In this document: in pieces, positions 1 to 6,852 of the stretch
How positions within the stretch are numbered: the stretch's first letter is position 1
How the letters are laid out: each line of letters begins with the position of its first letter
NCBI GenBank assembly: GCA_028868335.1
Contig: JAGWUU010000036.1
Location: 1-15,880, forward strand
DNA length: 15,880 nucleotides
Reading direction: 5' to 3'
Origin: Sphingomonadales bacterium
GTDB taxonomy: Bacteria > Pseudomonadota > Alphaproteobacteria > Sphingomonadales > Sphingomonadaceae
Notes under the pieces: generated by a model
Databases searched by the model: none
Seen by the model: the letters and a program-made list of their open reading frames with translations, nothing else
Told to the model about the DNA's origin: nothing
Translations under genes and position numbers: made by a program

Positions 1-351
1 ACCCTGCAACTGACCGACCGGACCAAGGACGTGATCAAGAGCGGGGGTGAGTGGATCAGCTCGGTCGAGCTTGAGAATGCCGCAATGAGCCACCCGGCGG
101 TTGCCGAAGCTGCTGCGATCGGCATCTACCATCCAAAGTGGGATGAACGGCCCATACTGGTGGTGGTCAGGAAGGCCGGGGCACAGGCCACGTCAGACGA
201 GATCAAGACCCATCTCGCCAAGACGGTCGCGAAGTGGTGGCTGCCTGATGCGGTGGAATTCGTGGACGACATTCCCCATGGCGCCACCGGCAAGATCAGC
301 AAGAAGGATCTGCGCGACCGGTTTCGCGATTACAAACTGGTGGAGGCGTGA
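1..351 (+). CDS. Acyl-CoA synthetase (AMP-forming), C-terminal fragment
   Basis: This is the last 116 codons of an acyl-CoA ligase of the ANL (AMP-binding) superfamily; the start lies before the window. Such enzymes activate a carboxylic acid, often a fatty acid, with ATP and join it to CoA. The visible part is the mobile C-terminal domain. Residues 6-19 of the fragment carry the A8 hinge motif (TDRTKDVIKSGGEW), followed by WISSVELEN, which is typical of medium/long-chain fatty acyl-CoA ligases. Near the end, GATGKISKKDLR is the A10 motif, whose first lysine closes the active site in adenylation. The substrate cannot be read from this end. The stop codon overlaps the next gene's ATG by one base, so the two are probably co-translated. 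The family call is firm; the chain-length preference is unknown. Confidence 0.93.
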   Translation, partial: TLQLTDRTKDVIKSGGEWISSVELENAAMSHPAVAEAAAIGIYHPKWDERPILVVVRKAGAQATSDEIKTHLAKTVAKWWLPDAVEFVDDIPHGATGKISKKDLRDRFRDYKLVEA

Positions 352-758
352 TGACCGCCCATATCGATCCCTCCCGCGAAAACTGGCAGCGCTTCAAGGA
401 CTTGCCGCGTGATCGGCCAATCCACATGCTCAACCTGATCAGGTTCCGCGATAGGGCGGAATACCCTGAAGGCCATCCCAACCATGGCAAGGACCTGACG
501 GGGCGCGAGGCTTATGCCATCTACGCCGAGGGCTTCCAGCGTGTCGTGGCGAACGATGGTGCGGCAATGGTCTGGCGGGCATCGCTGGAATGCGTCGTCA
601 CCGGCCCGGAAGGTGAATGGGACGAGGCGTTCGTCATGGGCTATCCCGACAGTGCCACCTTCATGGCCATGGTCAAGAACGAGGAATACGTTCGCGATGT
701 TGTGCCTCACCGTACCGCCGCGGTAGCGGACAGTCGGCTGATCCGGTTTGGTGGATAG
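351..758 (+). CDS. DUF1330 domain-containing protein
   Basis: A 135-residue soluble protein with the hallmarks of DUF1330: an N-terminal 'PIHMLNLIRFRDRAEY' strand, a central 'REAYAIYAEGFQRVV' helix, a 'DEAFVMGYPDSATFMAMV' strand-helix and a closing 'VPHRTAAVADSRLIRF'. The family has a small dimeric alpha/beta barrel-like fold; its biochemical role is not established. I chose ATG at 351 because GGAGG lies five bases upstream. A GTG at 348 in the same frame would add one residue. The start overlaps the stop of the acyl-CoA ligase (TGATG), so it likely works on the same acyl or carboxylic substrate pathway, but that is inference. There is no signal peptide or membrane segment. The next gene is convergent. 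Confidence 0.88.
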   Translation: MTAHIDPSRENWQRFKDLPRDRPIHMLNLIRFRDRAEYPEGHPNHGKDLTGREAYAIYAEGFQRVVANDGAAMVWRASLECVVTGPEGEWDEAFVMGYPDSATFMAMVKNEEYVRDVVPHRTAAVADSRLIRFGG

Positions 759-895
759 GCGCGCTGAATATCGGAAACTCCCCCGCTCGCCGTGAGCCTG
801 TCGGAGGATGCTGCGCGAACGTCGGGCGAGTTGGATGACTTCGACCGGCTTGGGCAGAGCGGACCTGGAGCGATCCAGAATTCCGGCGTTTCCGT
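759..895. other. Convergent intergenic spacer with possible decayed repeat
   Basis: This 137-bp gap separates two genes that end towards each other. No open frame is convincing. At about 782-808 the sequence 'gctcgccgtgagcctgtcgg' resembles the dispersed intergenic element common in sphingomonads and relatives (consensus roughly gctcgccctgagcctgtcgaagg, from memory), with a rough inverted partner (GGCGAG at 825-830 against CTCGCC at 786-791). I see no clear T-tract terminator for either flanking gene. Confidence 0.3.
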
Positions 896-1330
896 TCAAC
901 CCTTCGCCTTTTCGACCATGGCATGGATTTGCTCGGTCAGCTTGGTGTTCTGCACCATCAGGCGCTGCAATTCGGCGTTGATCGTCAACAGCGTCTCGGC
1001 GTCCTTGTAGGTCTGGTAGGCCTGCTTGTCCGACGCGGCTGCGGCGACGTTCTGGCCAACCATGATGATCGACAGCAGCACCAATTGCAGAAAGGTCTGC
1101 GCGATCCAGGCGATCAATGGGGCGGTTCCCCCGGCAATGGCCTCGGGCAGACTGATCAGCGCGAGGACGGTGAAGGCATAGGCGCACCACATGGTGCCGA
1201 CCGCTTTCGTGATTGTTACGGCCAGCCACCCGTTGAAACCGCTGACTTCGCGCGCGATGGTATGGGTCCCTTCGGCGGCGCGGGCCTGAAGCCTGGCGCC
1301 GATAGATGTTTGAGTGGTCTGCTCTGCCAT
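896..1330 (-). CDS. Small two-helix membrane protein with C-terminal coiled coil
   Basis: A conserved hypothetical inner-membrane protein of 144 residues. A polar N-terminal segment (1-40) is followed by a hydrophobic stretch at about 46-63 (MWCAYAFTVLALISL), a short loop with Pro and Gly, and a second hydrophobic helix at about 71-92 (PLIAWIAQTFLQLVLLSIIMV). GQN then leads into a charged helix at 105-143 with heptad-like spacing that could form a coiled coil. The arrangement of two helices followed by GQN resembles DUF1003-type proteins, but I am not certain of that family. ATG at 1330 was preferred over a longer frame because GGAGAG stands five bases upstream and the longer extension looks like low-quality antisense sequence. 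It is alone between a convergent gene and the downstream end of the radical SAM gene. Confidence 0.8.
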   Translation of the reverse strand: MAEQTTQTSIGARLQARAAEGTHTIAREVSGFNGWLAVTITKAVGTMWCAYAFTVLALISLPEAIAGGTAPLIAWIAQTFLQLVLLSIIMVGQNVAAAASDKQAYQTYKDAETLLTINAELQRLMVQNTKLTEQIHAMVEKAKG

Positions 1331-1380
1331 GGTGGCTCTCCGCTGAATATTCGGCGGACAGTGTTTGACCGATCGCCGCT

Positions 1381-2463
1381 CTAAATCAATCGCATCTGCC
1401 CATCCGCGCTTGGCCTGACGAAATGGCTGCAATCGAGCCGTAGATGCTCTCGGTTCATGCCCAGCCGCGCGGTCGCGATTCGGAACCGCGTGCGGAACAG
1501 GTCGGCCCAGACACCCTGCGGCTTCATCCGGCTGAAGAACGAGGGATCGTTGTCGCGTCCGTCGCGCACCGATTGGACGATATGCATCACCTTGTCGGCA
1601 CGATCGGGAAAGTGGACGGCAAGCCATTCGCGGAACAGAGGCGCTACCTCGTGCGGCAGGCGCAGCATTATCCAGCTTGCCGAGCGAACGCCGCGTCCTG
1701 CGGCGGCGGCGAGGATGCTTTCGATGAATTGATCGGTGATGCCGGGGATCACCGGCGCGATCGAGACGTGGGCCGGCACTCCCGCAGCGACCAGTTTGCC
1801 CAGCGCATCGAGTCGTCGCGCAGGTGTCGAGGCGCGGGGTTCCAGCAGACCGGAGAGCCTTGCGTCGAGACTGGTGACGGAAACGCCGACGGCCACCAGA
1901 TCACGCTTCGCAAGCGTGGACAGCAGGTCGAGATCGCGGACCACCCTCGCGCTCTTTGTCGTGATCGTCACCGGGTGGCCGGTTTCCAACGCAACCTCCA
2001 GAATGGAGCGAGTAATGCGATAGCGTTCCTCGATCGGCTGGTAGGGATCGGTGTTGGTTCCCATCGCGATCGGCGCGACCTTGTAGCCGCGCTTTGCCAG
2101 CGTCTCGCGCAGCAGCCGCGCCGCATCGGGCTTGGCGAACAGCTTCGTCTCGAAATCCAGTCCGGGGGAAAGATCGTGGTAGGCATGGGTGGGGCGAGCG
2201 AAGCAATAGATGCAACCGTGCTCGCAGCCCCGGTAGGCGTTGATGGAGCGATCGAACGGGATGTCTGGCGACTGGTTGAAGCTGACTATGGTGCGCGGCT
2301 TTTCCTCTATAACCGTGGTGTGCAGCCTTGGGCCCGGTCCGTCGATCCCCTCGCGTTCGTCCAGCCAATCTCCGTCCGTTTCGCGCGCGGCAAGCCCGAA
2401 GCGTTGCGGCACCGCGCCCGATTGAGCGCCGCGACCATGGACAGGGGAGGGCGGATTCGCCAT
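1381..2463 (-). CDS. PA0069/Rv2578c family radical SAM protein (SplB-like)
   Basis: A 360-residue radical S-adenosylmethionine protein of the PA0069/Rv2578c family, distantly related to spore photoproduct lyase. The cluster motif C80-EHG-C84-IY-C87 (CX3CX2C) binds the [4Fe-4S] that cleaves SAM. The flanking 'INAYRGCEHGCIYCFARPTH' and the downstream 'APIAMGTNTDPYQPIE' and 'VTITTKSARVVRD' are family signatures. The N-terminus 'HGRGAQSG' matches the usual RGRGA start of the family. The substrate is unknown; a role in DNA repair is inferred. ATG at 2463 is favoured because the next upstream in-frame ATGs would put the putative LexA box inside the coding region. No good ribosome-binding site precedes it, so the mRNA may be nearly leaderless or the start slightly different. 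The upstream gap holds a GAAC-N7-GAAC operator. Confidence 0.9.
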   Translation of the reverse strand: MANPPSPVHGRGAQSGAVPQRFGLAARETDGDWLDEREGIDGPGPRLHTTVIEEKPRTIVSFNQSPDIPFDRSINAYRGCEHGCIYCFARPTHAYHDLSPGLDFETKLFAKPDAARLLRETLAKRGYKVAPIAMGTNTDPYQPIEERYRITRSILEVALETGHPVTITTKSARVVRDLDLLSTLAKRDLVAVGVSVTSLDARLSGLLEPRASTPARRLDALGKLVAAGVPAHVSIAPVIPGITDQFIESILAAAAGRGVRSASWIMLRLPHEVAPLFREWLAVHFPDRADKVMHIVQSVRDGRDNDPSFFSRMKPQGVWADLFRTRFRIATARLGMNREHLRLDCSHFVRPSADGQMRLI

Positions 2464-2473
2464 TGCTGGACTA

Positions 2474-2488
2474 GAACATATAAAGAAC
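2474..2488 (-). promoter_or_regulatory. Candidate LexA (SOS) box, alphaproteobacterial type
   Basis: The + strand reads GAAC-ATATAAA-GAAC, i.e. GTTC-N7-GTTC on the coding strand of the radical SAM gene. This is exactly the direct-repeat LexA operator described for Alphaproteobacteria. It ends 10 bases before the ATG at 2463, so it would overlap the promoter or start of transcription. The second half-site is also part of a 12-bp perfect palindrome, GAACATATGTTC, at 2485-2496. Further GAAC copies lie at 2507 and 2515. LexA binding itself is inferred from the motif and position. Confidence 0.65.
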
Positions 2489-2543
2489 ATATGTTCAACC
2501 GGGGGCGAACCGATGAACCCGTCCGGGCTCATCTGCGTTACGT

Positions 2544-4328
2544 TCAATACTGGCGCATCACCATTCCGTTGGCGCTGAGTCGCACTGCTTTCGACCCGGT
2601 CAGGCCGGGGAAGGTCGGCCATAACCCCTGGGCGAGAGCGATGCGGCTTTCCGATGGGCCACCGGCCTGTCGTTCATACATCCAGTAGTTGCGCATCACT
2701 ATGTTCACATAGCCGCGCGTCTCCCAATAAGGGATGCTTTCGATCCACAGCAGCGGGTCGCCCTTGTCCTTGATCTCGACCTGCCAGCGGCCAATTGGGG
2801 TCAGTCCGGCGTTATAGGCAGCCATGACCTTGGGCAGCAGGCCCTGCGTCGCCGGGGAGTTGCGCAGCATGTCCAGGTGGCGCTGCCCGAAGGCAAGGTT
2901 GACCTCCGGCCGGTTGAGGTCACTGGGCGATCCGCTGTAACCGAGATCTTCGGAATGATCCCTCGCCGCGGCCGGCATGATCTGCATCAGTCCACGGGCG
3001 CCGGTGGGGCTGACCACACCGGCGCGGAACACCGATTCCTGAAGGGTGTGTGCATAGACCAGCGCCGGATCAACCCTCCATCCGCCAACCGGGGTCCACT
3101 TCGGCGTGGGGAAGCGGGCTGCTGGCTCGGGATGGCCGCCGTAAGGCGCGTTGTAGGCCATCCAAAGCTGGGTGGAGGGCAGCCCGAGATCGCGGGCGAG
3201 ACGTGAAAGCGGCTGGTACTGGCCCGGCGCGCCGATGCGTGCCTGATAGCGCAGCACCTCGTCTGCCAGGCTGTCCTTGCCGACTTCGGACAGTTCGACG
3301 GCAACGCGGACGTTGGAAACATCGCGCATCTGCTGCCAGTCGGTCGCCGTGAAATCGGGCGCCTCGTGGGTATTGGGCAAGGTCAGGCCCAATTGCTCGA
3401 CCGCGAGCATTCCATATAGCGTCTCGTCCATCCGCGCCGCTTGCTTGAGCGGGGCGGCGGCAAGTTCGGGCTTGCGGCAACGCACCAGCGCACGGCTCTG
3501 CCAGAACAGCGCGGCTGCGGTCAGCTCGGAATTGTCGGACAGCGAGGCGGTGCGGGCAAAAGCATCGCCAGCCCCGGCGCAATCGTCCATCCGCCAAGCG
3601 GCAAGCCCTGCTGTCCACCAGCCTTCCGCCACCCACGGCCCGGCGCCGTCATTGGCGGTCTGGGCCAGGGCATAGGCCGAGGCATCGTCATTCTCGATGT
3701 AGTAGGACCAGGCGATCTTGGCGCGCCACTCGGCGCGGGCATTGGTTGAAAGCTGGGTATCGATGCCGTCGAGCAGGGCCTTGGCGCCGGATGGATCGTC
3801 GGCCTTGATCTTGGCGAGTATCCCGGCCGAGATCGTTCCCGGCATGGTGCCATCGTTGGTATCGCGCGGGCGGATGCGCTTGGCGCGGCTGGGCATGGAA
3901 ATCAGCGAATTGGCCGAGGGCAGCGCAGGAATCGCGGTCACACCGCGCTTGGCAGCTAGAGCGGCGACCTGCTCTGACTGCGGCAGATCGGCCCCACGGG
4001 CAAACCAGGCGGCAAGATCAGGCGCTTCGACTTTCGGCGAAGTGGCGGCGAGGTAGTATTCGGCGCGCGCGACCTGATGCAGCGGACCATCGGCCTTCTG
4101 CGCGAACATCGTCTGCACCCGCGTCCAGTCTTCCCGGTCGATGGCGGCGAAGAGTTCGCGGTAATAGGCGCGTTCATCCTGGGTCAGCAGAGTGGGAACG
4201 GCGGTGCTTGCGGCGCGGTTGCGGAAGTAGTCGACGGCGGCGCTGTTGGCGTGAGCAGCCAAGGGCAGCGCCGCGACAGTCGCGGCCATCCCAATGGCAA
4301 GCACTCGCACTTTTGCACCCGAAATCAC
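2544..4328 (-). CDS. slt: Soluble lytic murein transglycosylase (Slt70-like)
   Basis: A 594-residue periplasmic enzyme that cleaves the MurNAc-GlcNAc bond of peptidoglycan and leaves 1,6-anhydro-MurNAc ends. Residues 1-28 form a signal peptide (basic K/R, hydrophobic core, AHA before the cut). Residues about 45-400 are a helical superhelix (U/L-domain type repeats), and about 415-545 are the SLT catalytic domain. The catalytic acid is E431 in 'HTLQESVF'. It is followed by 'SPTGARGLMQIMP' and 'VMAAYNAGLTPIGRW', which are classical SLT motifs, and by 'YVNIVMRNYWMY'. The start is GTG at 4328, inside the upstream gene's stop (GTGA overlap), with a GGGGA-like ribosome site upstream. It is probably translated from the same mRNA as the glycosylase-like gene. 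Length fits the Slt70 class. Confidence 0.92.
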   Translation of the reverse strand: MISGAKVRVLAIGMAATVAALPLAAHANSAAVDYFRNRAASTAVPTLLTQDERAYYRELFAAIDREDWTRVQTMFAQKADGPLHQVARAEYYLAATSPKVEAPDLAAWFARGADLPQSEQVAALAAKRGVTAIPALPSANSLISMPSRAKRIRPRDTNDGTMPGTISAGILAKIKADDPSGAKALLDGIDTQLSTNARAEWRAKIAWSYYIENDDASAYALAQTANDGAGPWVAEGWWTAGLAAWRMDDCAGAGDAFARTASLSDNSELTAAALFWQSRALVRCRKPELAAAPLKQAARMDETLYGMLAVEQLGLTLPNTHEAPDFTATDWQQMRDVSNVRVAVELSEVGKDSLADEVLRYQARIGAPGQYQPLSRLARDLGLPSTQLWMAYNAPYGGHPEPAARFPTPKWTPVGGWRVDPALVYAHTLQESVFRAGVVSPTGARGLMQIMPAAARDHSEDLGYSGSPSDLNRPEVNLAFGQRHLDMLRNSPATQGLLPKVMAAYNAGLTPIGRWQVEIKDKGDPLLWIESIPYWETRGYVNIVMRNYWMYERQAGGPSESRIALAQGLWPTFPGLTGSKAVRLSANGMVMRQY

Positions 4329-5119
4329 GTCTGTTCAGTCCCCATCCAGTCCGGCTCCGACCACTCCAGCAAAGCCTGCCACAGGCGGGCTTTGCCACGC
4401 GGTCTTGCCTCAAGGGCGGCAAGCCCGGGAGCGACAAGCACCGGAATGCTGGCGCCTTCATGGTGAAAATCAGGTAAAAATCCGGTTGTTTTCGCTGGGT
4501 CGTGGCCAAGAAGCGATGAGACGTTGCTGCCGAACACAAGTAGCCGCCGGGGGCGGGCAAGTCGGACATGATGCGCGACCACCTGCCCCAATCCGTCGTT
4601 AGCCAGGCCCGCCCAGTCAGGCATGGGCATCAAACGCGGCAAGGCGCTGGCCACATAAACCTGGTGTTCGCCCAGATTGAGCGCGCGCAGGATCGCCGCG
4701 AGCAGGGCGCCGTGCGGCCCGGATAGCAAGCGGTCACGGTCCTGCGCTTCGGGCTGATCGACCAGTACCATGAGCGGCGCGCCCACCGTCCCGCGCGGTG
4801 CGATTCGCCCCTCGACCGATCCGCCGTCAAGCGATGGTTCCGCCAGCCACCACCTCGAAAATTCTTCCGGTGTGGCAGGCCACTGTTGCGGATCGCCGCC
4901 TATTCGCGGTCGCGGTGGATCGGCAGGCGCTGCCGGGCGCGAGACGGCTATGGGGACGGGGTGCGCTTCCGCTACGGCTGGTTCCGCTGACCCAAGCCAG
5001 GAACGCGGATCGTCGGTGTAGTCAAGGTCCACCCCGGCGTCGCGCCACCAGTCAAAGGCAGCGGCGATCGCCCCTGCGCCGAGCGCATTTCCGCTTGCCG
5101 TTTGTTTCGTCGCCGTCAC
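4325..5119 (-). CDS. Uracil-DNA glycosylase superfamily-like protein, no Fe-S cysteines
   Basis: A 264-residue protein that looks like a divergent member of the family 4/5 uracil-DNA glycosylase fold. After a Pro/Ala-rich N-terminal part (about 1-110) comes 'PLMVLVDQPEAQDRD..LSGPHGALLAAILRALNL', which lines up with the GEAPG-x-xE-D...PFVG-AG-LL block of true enzymes. 'QVYVASALPRLMPMP' follows at the position of the VYI-N-V strand, then 'RRLLVFGSNVSSLLG' at the LLGATA strand. The protein contains no cysteine at all, so the four [4Fe-4S] ligands of families 4/5 are absent. The catalytic GEAPG and the HPS loop are not recognisable either. Activity is therefore doubtful; it may be a structural or binding relative. 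It starts at GTG 5119, with no ATG nearby, is divergent from ETF-QO and overlaps slt by four bases. Confidence 0.7.
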   Translation of the reverse strand: MTATKQTASGNALGAGAIAAAFDWWRDAGVDLDYTDDPRSWLGSAEPAVAEAHPVPIAVSRPAAPADPPRPRIGGDPQQWPATPEEFSRWWLAEPSLDGGSVEGRIAPRGTVGAPLMVLVDQPEAQDRDRLLSGPHGALLAAILRALNLGEHQVYVASALPRLMPMPDWAGLANDGLGQVVAHHVRLARPRRLLVFGSNVSSLLGHDPAKTTGFLPDFHHEGASIPVLVAPGLAALEARPRGKARLWQALLEWSEPDWMGTEQT

Positions 5120-5202
5120 ACTGTGGTCTTGACCTGCCGCGGCGCAGCAATCAAGGCTCGGCGCGACAAAATGCAGGACAACAGCGGGGAACGGATAAGG
5201 CC
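5120..5202. promoter_or_regulatory. Divergent promoter region between glycosylase-like gene and ETF-QO
   Basis: This 83-bp gap lies between two genes transcribed away from each other, so it must hold at least part of both promoters. A TTGACC at 5129-5134 could serve as a -35 element for rightward transcription, but I see no matching -10 at the normal spacing. AAGG at 5197-5200 is the likely ribosome-binding site for the ATG at 5203. Confidence 0.35.
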
Positions 5203-6852
5203 ATGAGCGAACGCGAATCGATGCCCTATGATGTGGTGATCGTCGGAGGTGGCCCGGCGGGCCTTGCCGCGGCGATCCGGCTCAAGCAGGTCAATGCGGA
5301 CCTGACCGTCTGCATCCTTGAAAAAGGATCCGAGATTGGCGCCCACATCCTCTCGGGCGCAGTGGTCGATCCCAAGGCGCTTGACGAACTGCTGCCCGAA
5401 TGGCGGACGCAGGGTTGCCCGATGGCCGAAGTGCCGGTGACCGACAATTGGCACTGGGTGTTGACGCAAGGCAAGCATGTCGCCTTGCCGCACTGGCCGA
5501 TGCCTCCGTTCATGTCGAACCACGGCAACTATACCGGCAGCCTTGGCAACCTGTGCCGCTGGCTGGCGGGCAAGGCTGAGGAACTGGGTGTGGAAATCTT
5601 CCCCGGCTTCCCCGCGGCCGAGGTGCTCTACAACGACGACGGCTCGGTCAAAGGTGTTGCCACCGGCGACATGGGCATTGCCAAGGACGGCAGCCACAAG
5701 GGCGACTACCAGCCGGGCATGGAACTCCACGCCAAGTACACTCTCTTCGCCGAGGGCGCCCGCGGCAGCCTGACCAAGCAGATCAAGGCGCGCTACGATC
5801 TTGAGGCGAACTGCGAGCCGCAGGTTTACGGCATCGGCATCAAGGAACTGTGGGACATCGATCCCGACAAGCATTTTCTCGGCCGTGTGATCCACACCCA
5901 GGGCTGGCCGCTGTCGGAAAGCGACAGCTGGGGCGGAGGGTTCCTCTATCACCAGGCCAACAACCAGGTTGCATTGGGCTTCGTCACCGCGCTCGATTAC
6001 AAGAACCCCTACGTCTATCCGTTCGAGGAATTCCAGCGCTGGAAGCAGCACCCGGCGATCCGCGCGATCCTCGAGGGCGGGCGCCGCGTCTCCTATGGTG
6101 CGCGCGCGATCAACGAGGGCGGCTGGCAATCGGTGCCCCGGCTCGACTTCCCCGGCGGCGTGCTGATTGGCTGCTCTGCGGGCTTCGTCAACGTACCCCG
6201 GATCAAGGGCAGCCACACCGCGATGAAGAGCGGCATGCTGGCGGCAGAGGCGGCCGCCGCGGCGATCGGTGCGGGGCGGACCTCTGACGCGCTGGGCGAA
6301 TATGACGCCGCGGTGCGCGACAGCTGGATCGCGACCGAGCTCAAGAAGGTGCAGAACGCCGAACCGATGGTCGCCAAGTGGGGCGGCGGGCTTGGCACCA
6401 TGCTGGCGGGCGCGGACATGTGGCTGCGCACGCTGTTCGGCTTCGGTCTGTGGAAGCCGATGAAGCACCACCGCGACTGCGAGGACACCCAGCGCGCCGA
6501 CCTGTTCCCGCCGATCGCCTATCCCAAGCCCGACGGCGTGATCAGCTTCGATCGCTTGTCCAGCGTGGCGCTGTCCTTCACCAACCACGAAGAAGACCAG
6601 CCCAGCCACCTCGTGCTCAAGGATCCGACGATCCCGGTAACGCTCAACCTGCCGGTCTATGCCGGGCCGGAACAGCGCTATTGCCCGGCGGGGGTCTATG
6701 AATTCCTCGGCGTCGAGGAGGGCAATCCGCGCCTGCAGGTCAACGCCCAGAACTGCGTCCACTGCAAAACCTGCGATATCAAGGACATGACCCAGAACAT
6801 CACCTGGGTCACGCCGGAGGGCGGCGGTGGCCCGAACTACCCGAATATGTAG
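5203..6852 (+). CDS. Electron transfer flavoprotein-ubiquinone oxidoreductase
   Basis: A 549-residue membrane-associated flavo-iron-sulfur enzyme that passes electrons from reduced ETF (fed by acyl-CoA dehydrogenases and others) to ubiquinone. The N-terminus has the FAD Rossmann motif G15-x-G17-x-x-G20 (DVVIVGGGPAGLAAAIRLKQ). The middle holds the conserved 'IHTQGWPL', 'GGGFLYH' and 'PRIKGSHTAMKSGMLAAE' blocks. The C-terminus carries the [4Fe-4S] ligands C494, C518, C521 and C524 in 'QRYCPAGVYE' and 'NCVHCKTCDIKD'. The start at ATG 5203 fits the family N-terminus; the frame is open further upstream, but that part is antisense to the glycosylase-like gene. The acyl-CoA ligase near the window start suggests a fatty-acid oxidation context, although it is not in the same operon. 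Its end overlaps ispE. Confidence 0.96.
   Translation: MSERESMPYDVVIVGGGPAGLAAAIRLKQVNADLTVCILEKGSEIGAHILSGAVVDPKALDELLPEWRTQGCPMAEVPVTDNWHWVLTQGKHVALPHWPMPPFMSNHGNYTGSLGNLCRWLAGKAEELGVEIFPGFPAAEVLYNDDGSVKGVATGDMGIAKDGSHKGDYQPGMELHAKYTLFAEGARGSLTKQIKARYDLEANCEPQVYGIGIKELWDIDPDKHFLGRVIHTQGWPLSESDSWGGGFLYHQANNQVALGFVTALDYKNPYVYPFEEFQRWKQHPAIRAILEGGRRVSYGARAINEGGWQSVPRLDFPGGVLIGCSAGFVNVPRIKGSHTAMKSGMLAAEAAAAAIGAGRTSDALGEYDAAVRDSWIATELKKVQNAEPMVAKWGGGLGTMLAGADMWLRTLFGFGLWKPMKHHRDCEDTQRADLFPPIAYPKPDGVISFDRLSSVALSFTNHEEDQPSHLVLKDPTIPVTLNLPVYAGPEQRYCPAGVYEFLGVEEGNPRLQVNAQNCVHCKTCDIKDMTQNITWVTPEGGGGPNYPNM

Noticed and set aside
1331..1627. Longer start for the small membrane protein
   Set aside because: The extension is antisense to the radical SAM gene's end, while ATG 1330 has its own ribosome site.
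2464..2622. 53-residue N-terminal extension of the radical SAM protein
   Set aside because: It would enclose the LexA-type box and overlap the end of slt, and it lacks family similarity.
1444..2688. 414-codon open frame on + strand across the radical SAM gene
   Set aside because: It is antisense to a clear radical SAM protein and has low-complexity Arg/Gly-rich content.
4798..5202. 135-residue N-terminal extension of ETF-QO
   Set aside because: It overlaps the glycosylase-like gene on the other strand, and the flavin-binding motif begins directly after ATG 5203 as in the family.
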